A DNA stretch of 64,000 nt from Tribonema minus. Lineage: Eukaryota; Sar; Xanthophyceae; Tribonematales; Tribonemataceae. The stretch spans positions 558,001 through 622,000 of the forward strand of contig JAFCMP010000524.1 in NCBI GenBank assembly GCA_017506865.1. Reading direction: 5' to 3'. Positions 12,901 to 21,540 of this stretch are shown here, in pieces (position 1 is the stretch's first letter; every line of letters begins with the position of its first letter). A program made the translations under genes and the position numbers. The notes beneath the pieces were generated by a model. That model worked only from the letters and a program-made list of their open reading frames with translations. It made no database searches and was not told the origin of the DNA.

Positions 12901-13740
12901 CATGTGGCACAGGCTGTGCTGGCTGCCAAATTTGCCCTGCCCAGATTGCTTCTTGAGGTAGTAATGACGTCCAGGTTCCTTTGTGCCACTAAAGTCTATT
13001 TTTTGTCAATCTCCTGACAGTTGCATGAAAGATTCATGCACAGAAGTGTGACGTCCGAAGATTCCACTTTGACAGACACCAACGACTATAATGCTATTTT
13101 TGTGTTCAGCAATGCGTACACGTAGAGCCCTGTGTACTTTAAGCATTTCTGCTCGAGGGGCGACAAATCTGAGACGGTCCATTGTGGTACTCAAAATCTA
13201 TTACTTCACGGCTGTCATGCCTACATACATACGCTACATACCCTTACACGAAGTATTTGTTTTCTTCTCCCCGACAGGCTCACTGCAGTTGCATGAAAGA
13301 TGCAAGCACAGAAGTGTGCGGAAGTCTGAGGACTTCTTTGACTGTCACCAAAGATTGCAATGCTACGTCTGTGTACAGTGATGCGTACGCATAAAGTTCT
13401 GTGTAGTTTTCATTGATTGTCGCTCAGGGCGCGAAAAAGCCCAGATAAATGGCATCTAACTTGAAGCTTGCTGGACGGAATATACATGTCATGTGACAGT
13501 CTGAAAGTTCTCAATGACAACCACTCAAACGCTGCTCTGTGAACTTAAGCTATTATGCTTGAGGGGCCAAAAACCTGTGTACCTGGAGCACTGGTCTGAC
13601 ATTGCACCTGCCTGCTACGCTGCTCTCCACTGCGCAGGTTGCATTACCACAACAAGGCGTTTGCCGACCCGATTGATTCGCCGGAGCGGAAGATGCTCAT
13701 GGAATTGCGCAAGAAGCTCAAGAAGTTTGATGTCGACTAG
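953..13740 (+). CDS. DHH/DHHA1 phosphoesterase with tandem CBS domains (split gene, 5' end missing)
   Basis: Exons that join in phase: 953-1047, 3061-3203, 3767-3857, a 19-nt microexon 4858-4876, one ending at 6576 (start probably 6494, but at least one small exon before it is unresolved), 9206-9420, 11176-11380, 12408-12502 and 13638-13740 (TAG). Seen in order: DHH core motifs ATLMALGVHSDTGSLTF and DARALAWLMDQGA, then GVTIGSALIDCDSY; SDSDVVLLA; DHHA1 signature GRANARAHGIDL and YGGGGHPK; CBS1 (MTAPVLTCDPSDSI, RYGIRGMPV, VVGVISKDI) and CBS2 (WMVTHIV, NDLGRVPVL, GLITRTDLLRQ). In cyanobacteria and other bacteria this order is usually followed by a poly(A)-polymerase/CCA-adding head domain. Here the gene stops 34 codons after CBS2, so that domain is absent. 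Known family roles are metal-dependent phosphodiester cleavage (DHH) and adenine-nucleotide sensing (CBS); the substrate here is unknown. The N-terminal DHH triad lies outside the exons found. Introns are unusually long and repeat-filled. Confidence 0.88.
2150..3060 (+). repeat. Tandem array of exon start plus upstream intron (DHH exon 3061-3203)
   Basis: Degenerate copies of the start of exon 3061-3203 with the intron before it lie upstream at about 2157, 2393, 2551, 2748 and 2898, at roughly 160-200 bp spacing. The closest copy (2898) keeps the acceptor (TATCAG then GGATGCGAGAGCATTGGC) and reads DARALAWLMDQGAS in frame before diverging. Similarity decays with distance from the functional exon, which is the 3'-most copy. 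Confidence 0.8.
3164..3281 (+). repeat. 59-bp direct duplication of an exon end and its splice donor
   Basis: The last 40 nt of exon 3061-3203 and the first 19 nt of its intron (3164-3222) are repeated almost perfectly at 3223-3281, giving two identical donors (ATG then GTGAGCC) at 3204 and 3263. Only the first donor keeps the frame with exon 3767-3857, because 59 is not divisible by 3. Confidence 0.9.
4897..5977 (+). repeat. About 528-bp tandem duplication in an intron
   Basis: Two diverged direct repeats, from about 4897 and about 5425, share for example CCCAACAGCC, TGTGAGTGACT and GGCCTGAACTCACAA in the same order. The array starts 20 nt after microexon 4858-4876. Short open frames inside it are not conserved between units, so I treat it as non-coding intron sequence. 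Confidence 0.75.
6398..6412 (+). repeat. (ACTC)n microsatellite
   Basis: Four to five ACTC units lie in the intron before the GGGGHPK exon. Just upstream (6351-6376) is a decayed copy of that exon's GCAAGAGCTCAYGGC stretch (functional copy at 6509-6533), another exon fragment duplicated into its intron. Confidence 0.6.
7120..7535. repeat. Imperfect inverted repeat of a coding-like segment (arms about 160-170 bp)
   Basis: Arm 7120-7279 on the plus strand matches arm 7535-7366 on the minus strand at roughly 80% identity, with an 86-bp spacer. Both arms are open in the same register: plus SSEAGMVIELAHALALSLAGG, minus SSEAGIMEELAQTLALSLAGG. The transcript of the host intron would contain both arms and could fold into a long hairpin. 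Confidence 0.8.
7671..8210. repeat. Second inverted repeat of a coding-like segment
   Basis: Plus-strand 7671-7760 (AAANAEAVVISKQRRLQ) mirrors minus-strand 8210-8119 (AAADEEAVVISKQQGLQ). Beyond the mirrored part, the minus strand continues GFLAPLLGYISSPDADEV. Between the arms, a GTCATGTC-rich stretch starting GGCCGCCGCCATYGACAGCG is directly duplicated at about 7872 and 7973. Confidence 0.7.
8611..9260 (+). repeat. Tandem array of DHHA1 exon start plus intron, with reading frame preserved
   Basis: Acceptor-bearing copies begin at about 8611 and 8727 (short, decayed), then 8857, 9032 and 9206 (functional). The last three each encode ASSASLRLDHDEDFERVPG, and all their differences are synonymous third-position changes. 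Spacing is 175 and 174 bp. The frame is open from 9032 straight into the functional exon. The intronic part of each unit repeats GCTCAGGGTGCGAATG. Confidence 0.9.
9376..9586 (+). repeat. Duplicated exon end and donor (CBS1 exon)
   Basis: The end of exon 9206-9420 (GTGCTGACGTGCGACCCC through GGCTGGACG, donor GTGAGC) recurs at about 9539-9584 with several replacements and the same donor. ACTTCAAGTGTA-type segments separate the copies. Confidence 0.75.
9985..11120 (+). repeat. 97-bp intronic tandem repeat, three copies, split by a transposon
   Basis: CACACGAGCCATGGTG occurs at about 10000, 10965 and 11060 with matching flanks. Subtracting the 868 bp contributed by the element at 10082-10943 and its target duplication gives regular spacings of 97 and 96 bp, so the array existed before the insertion. 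Confidence 0.8.
10082..10943. mobile_element. Non-autonomous DNA transposon (MITE-like), 862 bp
   Basis: Terminal inverted repeats CCAGAGATGGCGCGTA (10082-10097) and TACGCGCTACCTCTGG (10928-10943) match at 14 of 16 positions. They are flanked by a perfect 6-bp target duplication TACTTG (10076-10081 and 10944-10949). Subterminal GTACGAGT motifs repeat near both ends. There is no transposase frame. It interrupts the 97-bp intronic repeat array. I do not assign a superfamily. Confidence 0.85.
11339..11602 (+). repeat. Triplicated exon end with mini-exon-like copies (between CBS1 and CBS2)
   Basis: The exon end encoding VDQTIAEVEELLVM (11339-11380) recurs at 11443-11484 with one synonymous change and at about 11540-11602 in decayed form. 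The second copy is bounded by GCAGCACAG and GTGAGT and is exactly 42 nt, so it could be spliced in as an in-frame 14-codon exon. The third copy contains a stop. Confidence 0.85.
12218..12415 (+). repeat. Tandem duplication of intron end and acceptor (CBS2 exon)
   Basis: Two units of about 95-100 bp share GCACACACTGCTACATG, ATGGCGACCC and GTGCCACAG. The first ends CACAG then GATGACATAGG. The second ends at the functional acceptor CACAG then AATGACCTAGG (exon 12408-12502). Confidence 0.75.
13018..13340 (+). repeat. Diverged direct repeat in the last intron of the DHH-CBS gene
   Basis: GTTGCATGAAAGAT and GCACAGAAGTGTG recur about 265 bp apart (from 13019 and 13289), each followed by similar GATGCGTACGC-type sequence and a GCTC-(A/G)-GGG-GCGA motif. 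No coding potential is supported. Confidence 0.55.
13422..13535 (-). mobile_element. Truncated 3' tail of the RLE retrotransposon found at 58464-63905
   Basis: On the plus strand this matches 58464-58572 closely: GCTCAGGGCGCGAAAAAGCC, GACAGTCTGAAAGT and CGACAACCACTCAAACGC-like segments follow in the same order. Because that element is on the minus strand, this is its 3' untranslated tail plus the last codons, a dead-on-arrival copy within the intron before exon 13638-13740. Confidence 0.8.
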
Positions 13741-14019
13741 TTTATGACACCACACCCGTCAGTGCTCTTTATCAGTCAACACATACAGTCACGAGGACAA
13801 TCGTCACATGCCTGTGCAATCCCAGCCTGCTTCTGATGTCCTGCTCAACTGCTGTTTGCTCAACTGTCAGACGTGCTGCAGAATAACCCTTTGCTTGGGT
13901 GCACATTACATTTCGCGAAAGTGTGTTGCGTGGACGATGCCTCAAGAGAATGTGGGTTGAACGCAACACAGCAACGAACCTGATCCGAATCTGCTTTCAA
14001 ACACACCTGAACACCTGAA
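13741..14019. other. Downstream flank of the DHH-CBS gene
   Basis: No coding signal supported. It probably contains the 3' untranslated region of the upstream gene. I see no clear polyadenylation motif. Confidence 0.4.
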
Positions 14020-14372
14020 CTTGTATTTTATCAAGGCCCCAGGGGGTTGCCTGTCCTATGCATTCCTAGGGTTTGCTCCTACGCAACAACTCGTCTGTGC
14101 GCCGCCCCAAGAGCTTGGACACCGGCGTTTTCACAGAGCAGTGATGCGCTCTGCCAGCTCCTGCGCCAACGCCATGCTCAGCTCATCTGAATGCTCAGCA
14201 ACCCAGCCTTGTGCGACATGGCTGCCCCCCCCCCCCCCAATCAGCACAGTGGTGAGCGCATCGTTGCCCAGCCATCCGAACGACTCCTGGGCTGATGGCA
14301 TCAAGGCTCAAGATGACGTCAAGGTACTGGTGCTAGCCTCTGCGTCCTTATCCACCCCCGGCAGGACTTGAA
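14020..14372 (-). mobile_element. Decayed 3' end of the retrotransposon whose better copy is at 14801-17900
   Basis: This aligns along its whole length with 14810-15230: CTTGTATTT, AGAGCTTGGACACCGGCG, CAAGATGACGTCAAGGT and others occur in the same order and orientation. Many indels, a 15-C run at about 14224 and stop codons show that it is an old pseudo-copy. It lies about 430 bp from the 3' end of the better copy. Confidence 0.85.
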
Positions 14373-14437
14373 GTGTATGCTCAACACCGGTTGACCCCTC
14401 ATGACGCAAGAGAGTATGACTGGTGTCATTGACGCCA

Positions 14438-14703
14438 CTATGGCAAGTGAGGTCTGTTCACATACACTAGTGTATAGATTCCACCATCCGCCAGGTCATC
14501 CAGGTTGGTAAACAATGGGCTTTGCTCCCGTACAACTGGCGACGATGCCTCAATTAGCCCAAATGCTCCATCGGCCTTCTGCAAAAACATGTCCAACTCC
14601 TGCTGGCTGCGAAGCGTGCCAGTCCAAGCATTTGCCGTGCCATTGTAGAAGTCTTGAACATCCATATTCACTGTGATGGTCTTGGGTGCTGCCTCTGTTG
14701 CGG
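14438..14703 (-). CDS. Terminal exon of an unidentified protein
   Basis: A minus-strand open frame follows an acceptor (GCAACAG) at about 14704 and ends at a stop near 14438. It reads TITVNMDVQDFYNGTANAW, then FLQKADGAFGLIEASSPVV and DDLADGGIYTLVYVNRPHLP. Composition and the absence of stops look genuine, but I recognise no family. It may be the last exon of the minus-strand gene at 18277-20091 if the retrotransposon at 14801-17900 sits in that gene's intron, or a separate gene. Confidence 0.45.
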
Positions 14704-14800
14704 TAGCACAGCAGCACTATTTAACATGTGCATGGGTTAGGGGCAGGTGCATGGGCCAGCAATCAGCAGAAGGGAACTTCAAGTTGAACATGCACTCTGC

Positions 14801-17800
14801 ACGTATGGACTTGTATTTATAAAGGCCCAAGGGAGTCCGGGTTGCCTATGCAATCGAAAAGCTTGCGTCAACGCAGCAGCCTAGTCTGCGCTGTGCCCTA
14901 GGAGCTTGGATACCGGCGCCGCAACACAGCCCAGCATTCGCGCTCCACGTGTGTACGCCATGACGCGCTCCGCCAACTCCCGCGCCAGCGATATGCTCAG
15001 CTCAATGAGGATCTGACGCTTAGCTAACCCGGCCTTGCGTAACACATCTGCCTTCCCCCCCCCTGAGCACAGTGCTGAGTGCATTGCCAACTCCTTAACA
15101 AAAAGGCTTGTCTGCTTGCCCAGCCGTCCGTACGACTCCTGCACGAATGGCACAAAAGCCCAAGATGACGTCAAGGTGCCGGTGTGGTGCTTGACCTTCG
15201 CGTCCTCCCCCACCCCAGCAGCATAGCCGTCCGTGTTCGAGGCATTTGTTTTGCCTGTCAGGTACGAGCTCGCTGTGGGCGCGCGCACACTTGTGTCTAG
15301 CACTATTCCCTTGTTACGGTATGCACTGCTAAAGTGCAGACACCCTGGGTCAATGACTGTGTCCGCCCGATACCCCGGTACCTTGAAGACGCTAGCGTCC
15401 TCATTGCGGACAATAGAGACATGGTGCTGTCTCAAGATGCGCTGCAGGCACCGCTTTTGGGCAGTGTGTGTCGCGTTGTGCCCCCGTATGTGCTGGCTGG
15501 GGCAGCTGATCGCATGCGTGGAGGTGGGGCTCACATCACTGCACCGCCATGGGCACACCTCGCCCTGTATGCCCCACCCGTCTATGAAGATCGCAATCAA
15601 AATCATCGTGGCTGCTGCCATACTGGACATGGGCGCCGCACCCGGGCGGTCATTGGCAGTGGGTGGCACGCTCATCCACGCCATTGCCCCGGACGCACGC
15701 TGGCTGCGCAGCTGCGCCAGGACCCGTGCGCTAGCCTGTTGGCGGCGGCGGCTGGTGTCGCGCGAGTCACCAATAGGTGCAGCCTGCGTCGGCTTGCCCA
15801 CGGCACCAGCCGAGGCAGCCTCTAGGTCCTCCACCAGGCAATCCTCGTATTGACGTCGAAGAACATTTGAAAGGCCGGCTTGTAGTCCGTGCGTGAAGTG
15901 ACCGCGCCGGCGGCGGGGCACTACCTTCCTGCAGATTTCATCAGCATAGGCCTCCCAGTCGTCGTCGTCGTCCTCCTGCCCGCCGCTGCAGCTGCTTTCT
16001 TCCGCGCTAGTTTGTGTTTTAGCGGGCGTGGAAGGGGCAGCCGCGGCAGCGGCTTGAGGGCCAGGTACGGTCGCCGCCGCAGCGGCCGCCTCGGCGCCAG
16101 GCACAATGCCGTGGGTGTGTGGGGCTGGCTCAGTGGTCACTGTCTCCATGACGGCAGTTGCGGCGTAGATCGCTTGCACCGCAGTGGGGAGCGTCGACGC
16201 TGCGGCCGTCGTATCTGCTGCCCACCGTAGCAACGATGCTGGGAGCTGCTCGGCCACAGCTGTGCGTGATTTTTCGCCGCCATCAGCTGTCAGCGCTCGC
16301 GTAGAGCGTCGCACGGCCTCGATGATTGGCGGCAGTCCCTGGTCCTCGCGTATTGCGCATGAGTGCTGCGCGAACCAGGTGACTGCGCCGTGTTCGTCAG
16401 TGCCGAGCCTCAGGGCCCCTGCTGCCACAGTGGCATGAATTATTGCCGGCCTCAGTGTTGTGCATGCCTGGGCCGTGTATGCGGCTGGTGCCAGTAGCCC
16501 CAAAAGCGGCATGCCCAGACCGCCTCGTCGCTCCGGCAACCGTGACGCCCGCAGTGGCACTGCGATGTCCATGAGTTCTGGCGGGCCCAAGCGCGGCAAT
16601 ACCAGCACGCTGCCACTGCTGGCTTCCTCATTGTCACCAGCAGTGCAGGCGGCCAGCAGGTGTGACTTCATGGCTGCCGCGGTAGAGCAGCCGTGCAGAT
16701 GCAGCATGCGTTCGAGCGTCCATGCACAGAACCCGTCAAACGCGTGCAACCATGTCTCACTCAAAGCCGTGTCAACGACCCGAGCTAAGAAGCCCATGCG
16801 CTTCGTCAGTGACCTGCGTAGAATGAACTGTGCTGCCTGTAGGTGATGCCGCGCCATTCCAGCTAGCTGCCACGACAATCGCCATGTCCCTGCGTCGACA
16901 AGATGCTTGCTCATGGCAGCGTGCACATAGGCTGGGTGCCCTACCGGTACCCCGACCGACGTAAAGCCCTGACTGGATTCTGGCATGGTGGTGTCCACAA
17001 ACGGTATGTCAAGGGCGCGCAGGCGTGCTCTGGCCGCTTCATCAAACACTGTGCCGCGCATGGCGATGGCCAGCGACTTGTCTGGTCGAACGCGTAGGCC
17101 CCCTGCCGCCAGCCGGCGGATCACCTCTGCCACCCCAGCGGCCGCTGCATCGTCGAAGTAGGCAGCTTGCAGCACGTTGAGGTCATCCAGGAAAGCGCAG
17201 TGCGGGGCTGGCGGTTCCGCTGTGCTGTGGCCGTAGGCCGGCATACTGCCGGGCGTCGTATTCACTCCATCAGGGTAGAAGAGTAGGAAGGCCGCTGCCA
17301 CTGCAAAGTACAGCGGCCCTAGAGGGTCCCCTTGCTGGCACCCTAGGTGGGAGCAGATAATGCGAGCTTCACCGTTCACCTCCACCCGCATCTCTGGGGC
17401 AGTGTCACCACAGTATACGGACTCAAAGTGCGGGAGCAGCTCCGGACAGAAGAGCATAAGCCCCCGCACAATGGCGGCGCGATCCACACTGTTAAATGCG
17501 TTCTCACAGTCCAGTTGGATAGTGGTGCCATACAGCTCGTGCCACACGCGCGCGCGCGCTGCCACATGCTCGACGCCAGACCGGTATCCTACGCCAAACT
17601 GCGACATGGAGGCCAGCAGCCCCGATATCTTGCCCTTGACACTCCGTGCCGCTGTGGACCCGAGGAGTCTGCGCCAGACACTGGAGCAGGCGATCGGACG
17701 CCGCTTCTGTCCTATGCCTGAGAGGGCCGCGGCGCGGAGAAGCCGTTGCGATTGCTCCGGCAGCAGTTCGGGCTCAACAAGCAGCGTCGTGAACACCTTG

Positions 17801-17900
17801 GCCAGGTGATGAGCGAATGCCGGTTCCATCACATCTGATTCTGAATCACCAGCTAGTCCTGGCGAGGCACTGCTCACGGGGCGGGTGGCTGCTTTCACTG
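14801..17900 (-). mobile_element. 5'-truncated RLE-type non-LTR retrotransposon
   Basis: This carries a reverse transcriptase and a C-terminal restriction-like endonuclease. The 3' end is placed at about 14801, where similarity to the copy at 51896-52921 stops (CTTGTATT near CCATACGT). The 5' end is placed near 17900 because the usual GPSG finger motif is missing and the code becomes intron-like. No LTRs and no clear target duplication are seen. Confidence 0.85.
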
Positions 17901-18003
17901 GTGCACATGTTTTTAAAAGAGTGGGCAAAATGCATTGACCCCCTGATTTCAAGTATGGCAGAGATGAGGATGCCAGCTGCAGTCCACAAGGTAGCTGATA
18001 CAT
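14881..18003 (-). CDS. Reverse transcriptase / restriction-like endonuclease of a non-LTR retrotransposon
   Basis: An open frame of 1,040 codons. RT palm motifs: LDCENAFNSVDRA (residue about 162, first catalytic Asp), GCQQGDPLGPLYFA (about 224) and FLDDLNVL (about 270, the catalytic Asp pair), then LRVRPDKSLAIAM. A long variable region with Ala-rich and acidic tracts follows. The C-terminus has a Cys/His cluster (CSDVSPTSTHAISCPSQH) and PD-(D/E)xK-like RLE motifs GYRADTVIDPG (about 876), VLDTSV (about 903) and FVPFVQESYGRLG (about 950). RLE-bearing elements of the R2/NeSL/CRE kind nick target DNA and prime reverse transcription there; that role is from the family. The first 30-40 codons are probably intron sequence read by chance, and the fingers are missing, so this copy is likely inactive. 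Confidence 0.88.
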   Translation of the reverse strand: MYQLPCGLQLASSSLPYLKSGGQCILPTLLKTCAPVKAATRPVSSASPGLAGDSESDVMEPAFAHHLAKVFTTLLVEPELLPEQSQRLLRAAALSGIGQKRRPIACSSVWRRLLGSTAARSVKGKISGLLASMSQFGVGYRSGVEHVAARARVWHELYGTTIQLDCENAFNSVDRAAIVRGLMLFCPELLPHFESVYCGDTAPEMRVEVNGEARIICSHLGCQQGDPLGPLYFAVAAAFLLFYPDGVNTTPGSMPAYGHSTAEPPAPHCAFLDDLNVLQAAYFDDAAAAGVAEVIRRLAAGGLRVRPDKSLAIAMRGTVFDEAARARLRALDIPFVDTTMPESSQGFTSVGVPVGHPAYVHAAMSKHLVDAGTWRLSWQLAGMARHHLQAAQFILRRSLTKRMGFLARVVDTALSETWLHAFDGFCAWTLERMLHLHGCSTAAAMKSHLLAACTAGDNEEASSGSVLVLPRLGPPELMDIAVPLRASRLPERRGGLGMPLLGLLAPAAYTAQACTTLRPAIIHATVAAGALRLGTDEHGAVTWFAQHSCAIREDQGLPPIIEAVRRSTRALTADGGEKSRTAVAEQLPASLLRWAADTTAAASTLPTAVQAIYAATAVMETVTTEPAPHTHGIVPGAEAAAAAATVPGPQAAAAAAPSTPAKTQTSAEESSCSGGQEDDDDDWEAYADEICRKVVPRRRRGHFTHGLQAGLSNVLRRQYEDCLVEDLEAASAGAVGKPTQAAPIGDSRDTSRRRQQASARVLAQLRSQRASGAMAWMSVPPTANDRPGAAPMSSMAAATMILIAIFIDGWGIQGEVCPWRCSDVSPTSTHAISCPSQHIRGHNATHTAQKRCLQRILRQHHVSIVRNEDASVFKVPGYRADTVIDPGCLHFSSAYRNKGIVLDTSVRAPTASSYLTGKTNASNTDGYAAGVGEDAKVKHHTGTLTSSWAFVPFVQESYGRLGKQTSLFVKELAMHSALCSGGGKADVLRKAGLAKRQILIELSISLARELAERVMAYTRGARMLGCVAAPVSKLLGHSAD

Positions 18004-18276
18004 TGAAGTGCTTTTTGAAGTACATCACATGGACAGGCACTGCTGTTTTAGTATCCGCCTGCAGTAACAAGTGGCATGTGCGGCAACGCACAGTAGTCTG
18101 AGGGATCATCAGGAGCATCTGCTACACCTCACCCCAGAAAGGTCATGGAGGTCATTCCTGCAGAACATTTGCAGATGCCCAAACAGTACATGTACTGCAG
18201 CCAACATAAGTCTTCACCAAGAAGTGTGGCATAGACACAGCTACTTCCGCTGGACCGAATTCCACACAACTTGAAG

Positions 18277-20091
18277 TTATTTCTGGCTGCGCTGCCTGAG
18301 CCGATGCAGCACGTGCTTGTGTGCCATGATGCGCGTTGCTAGCTCCTGTAACAGGCATGTTATTAAACACAAACAGATCAGGCACGTCCTTCACGTTCAG
18401 TTGACCTTATCCACCATTTGAACTTGATCTCCTTGAAGTTGGCGGTGCGTGGTCAGGTGAACCCCTCAACTTTAGGTATGAATACTTCAAGAAAAGGTAC
18501 CAGATATAGTGCACAGTTTCTGAGCATGCTGCAGTGCCTGCCCTCACCCACAAAGTAGCCTACACCCGCACAAAACAGCAGCAGAGATGCCAACTGAGCA
18601 TGAGAATGACCTCAAGTCAACGAGTTAAAGTCAACAAGTCAGTTGCTCTTACAAGCCGGCATGCTCCATGGACTGGTTTTGCAACAGCAAGCTTGGCATG
18701 CCGAATTGGCAGCAGGCCATTTGAAGCAACGAGCAACATTGAGCCCCGTGCGCACACACACACTAGTGCAGACAACGAGTATGCTCTAAGACTCTGAGTC
18801 GGAGTCGCATGGCAGCGCTCACCCGGCATGGTGAAGAGGAGAGCAGCGCAGCAGTGCACACACATACCTACTTAAAGGCTTGGTGAATGAGAGATGATAC
18901 ACAGGCGCTTGCCATGGCACACGGAACAACCCTAACCCTAAATCTGACCCTAACCCTATCCCTAACCCTTGACTGCTCAGCAACTCACCAGGAGCCTGAC
19001 GTATGAGCGTGTGCAAAGCTGCACACTTGATCTTCCACTCATCAGTTGACTGACTTTGCGCAAGGAGTTCCCTGTCGGTGGCCCACAGGATTTCATCGGT
19101 TACCCCCATATCATCGAGGCCGCGAAAAATCCATCTGAAGGCATCGTCTGTACGCAGGCGTGCGATATTGTCTGCAAGGGCGGTCAAAGCACCGGAACTC
19201 ATCATGAGGTTTCAAACAAGTTGAAGTTGTCATGGTAACAACGCAGTCCTTCCGCTTCTGCAAGGGGACAAGACTTCAAAAGTGGGTCACGTGCTGCCTG
19301 TAAGCCTGTAACTTCATGCTGGATGGAATAATTTGCCGTTGTTGTGCAATCATTAAGTACGACATACTGCACTCCAGTCCTCATGGACCGTAGCATGTAT
19401 TGGGTGCAATAGGAGCACCAAGCATCAAATTGGCAACTTGGACTAGAGGTCGTGTCTCAGTTCCACAATTTGAAGTGCATAAGGTCAGGATTGCGCGATG
19501 CAAGTTCTGCTTGTTAATGCTGCATGTGCTGCACGGACAGACGGAGGTCTTGAGTACATGGTGTTGAGAGCAGGGCCAACAACAATTTTCCAGATAGATG
19601 CGACTGCTTCATAAATATCGGTGGGCTTTGATGGTATGGCGCCAGCAGCAGCTCAAGACTGCGCTGGTAGAAGGCCAGCACCGGCAGTAAAGTAATTCGT
19701 AGACCTGCAAGGACTGGGAAATGCTGCATTGTCAGCGTTTGCACTGGGACCAGGGTTGCAGAGCAGGGTCGCAGCAACAAGAAGCCACGTTATGCCGCGG
19801 CGCACACGCTGGCACCACATGGCTCTAATGATGACGCTGTACATCACTCACAATCTAGCACCGCAGACCCAAAGACGTCTGCTGAAGAGTGCAGGAGACT
19901 CACGGGCTAGCAGGCACGCCAGGTACTCACTAAACGCAATGCAATTTTAGTTTATTCGCGGCTGGCATACCTATCACGTGCGGCGGCACGCTACGAAGCT
20001 GAAGCAGCGACCGCCCAGCAGGTATCGGCAGCTGTGGAAAACCGGAAGCAGCACCGAGCACCAGCGTCAACAGCAGCAGAGCACGCGACAT
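18277..20091 (-). CDS. Putative plastid-targeted (thylakoid lumen?) protein, exon structure partly resolved
   Basis: Exon 1 (20091-19971) starts MSRALLLLTLVLGAASGF: a signal peptide with a Phe after the predicted cleavage site, then a Ser/Arg-containing stretch, as in complex-plastid presequences. A 20-nt exon (19881-19862) and an exon from 19808 join it in phase and give RVRRGITWLLVAATLLCN followed by PGPSANA, a twin-arginine-like lumen signal with an A-x-A site. Further coding-like pieces: about 19650-19515 (YEAVASIWKIVVGPALN), 19171-18989 (DNIARLRTDDAFRWIFRG) and a possible last exon 18345-18277 (ELATRIMAHKHVLHRLRQ, TAA). I could not join 19720-19650 in phase, so the gene may be mis-modelled or damaged. 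No family recognised. Confidence 0.5.
18928..18970 (+). repeat. Interstitial telomere-like tract (CCCTAA)n, degenerate
   Basis: Imperfect CCCTAA units begin 18 nt beyond the splice donor of the minus-strand exon 19171-18989, so the transcript would carry TTAGGG. Confidence 0.85.
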
Positions 20092-21177
20092 CGTCACCTC
20101 CACTTCGCTTTCTTCTGCTCTAATCACGATTTATTCGTGTGTTGAAGTTGTAGTCGATCCTCAAAACTTTCTGAGATTGGCAATGCATGACGGGGGCACG
20201 GCAAAAAGTGACACCTCATATGATTTCATTGTGGTGTGATGCCTGTTATGTTGGAACACAGCATCATTCAGCACTCCTGATACACCCATGGGGCAACAAG
20301 TCATGATTGAAGTCACCACTTAAAGATTACTCTGTTGAAACCGAACAATTTGGGCGAAACACAAGCTTTCGTCATTGTGTACAAGGAGCCTATTAGCTGG
20401 AAACGGATCTGGCCAACACACAAGTGGCTTGGCACTGTATTCGTATCGTGCGCCTACTTACCGCTTGCCGCTTCAAGGTCGTGAGTGATAGTGGAACCAA
20501 GTTGTGATGTCCTTGCAGAGTGGAGTATGAAGCTTTTCGAAGTGAATGTGCACATGCAACCGCAGCCACAACAGTGCGCCTGACTGCGCTACTGCTGGAA
20601 GGGGGGGGGGGGGGGCGGCGGGGGGGGGGGGCTGGGGGTGTGCCAAAGTTGAAGTTGTGGCAGCAGCAGCCGGCAGCATGAAGACAAGCATTTGTACAAG
20701 AAAATGCATTGTCATTACAAAGTGTTGCCACGAGAGGGTCATCTCATTGTGACGGTGCAGTGCTCTTGCCGAGTGTTGACCGAAGTTCCAGATGGTGCTC
20801 AGAGCGGACAGCATCAGTACAGCCCCTCGCAGTTGAGAGACTGGCGTGAACGTTCAGCTACTGGAGTAGCATAATGTCTCAGTTGAACAAGATAAAGCAG
20901 TACGAACGAGACTGGACAAAGCTGTTACAGCCTTGCAGGTTGTCTATTGCATTGATGCATGAACCTGGGGGTTCACAGCTGTAACCTCCCTGAACCCAGC
21001 ATACATCGCGTGTGAAGGGTAATTTAAGACCACAACTGGCTAGGACCAACAGGCATCACGTCATCTGCTGACTCGTCTTGAGATAACTATAAATCCATAA
21101 TCGACTGCAAGACCACGATAATGCGGTGGTCAGCACATGCGAGTCACTTGCACCTGGTATGGTATGTGGGACATACT
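20092..21177. repeat. Upstream flank with interrupted poly-G tract at about 20599-20631
   Basis: Between the start of the plastid-protein gene and the next coding-like frame I see no gene. Two G runs of 12 or more separated by CGGC (about 20599-20631) read as a proline-rich frame on the minus strand, which I regard as low complexity. The tract could form G-quadruplex structures. Confidence 0.5.
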
Positions 21178-21540
21178 TATAGCGACCAAACCTGATCATA
21201 TGCGCATACGCGTTTGTGCGACCGTTTGAGAGTATCAGCAGCCACATCACGATCAGCAGATGTCTCAAGCCATGGTTCATGTCCGACACTTGCAAGATAG
21301 TGCACTGGTGGTTTCTGTGGGACAAAGGCTAATTGTAGAGCCACCCCCCCGTCCCAATCACACATTTTGCCAATCGTCCTCCTACATGTTCCCTTGTGCC
21401 CATAGTGCTTTCTGCCAGGTGGAAGACAATGAGGCATGAGCATATCACAATGAAGTGCTTCAGGTTCCATCAACGCACCATAAGCTTTAAGCCCCAAGAT
21501 GGTGTCATTCGTGTGAGATGAGGCAGGGCCGCACACGTAG
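21178..21540 (-). CDS. Hypothetical exon, unidentified
   Basis: A minus-strand frame of about 119 codons reads CGPASSHTNDTILGLKAYG, GTCRRTIGKMCDWDGGVAL and VPQKPPVHYLASVGHEPW. It is preceded by a possible acceptor (GCTACAG at about 21555). Residue composition is protein-like and uninterrupted in an otherwise stop-rich area. I recognise no family; a transposase remnant is possible. Confidence 0.35.

Noticed and set aside
15233-15853. Long plus-strand frame (206 codons) opposite the retrotransposon, and its twin on minus 51598-52485
   Set aside because: Both are antisense shadows of the conserved endonuclease frame. They are similar only because the element copies are.
20599-20731. Proline-rich protein on the minus strand
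   Set aside because: It is simply the translation of interrupted poly-G/C. No start, splice or domain support.
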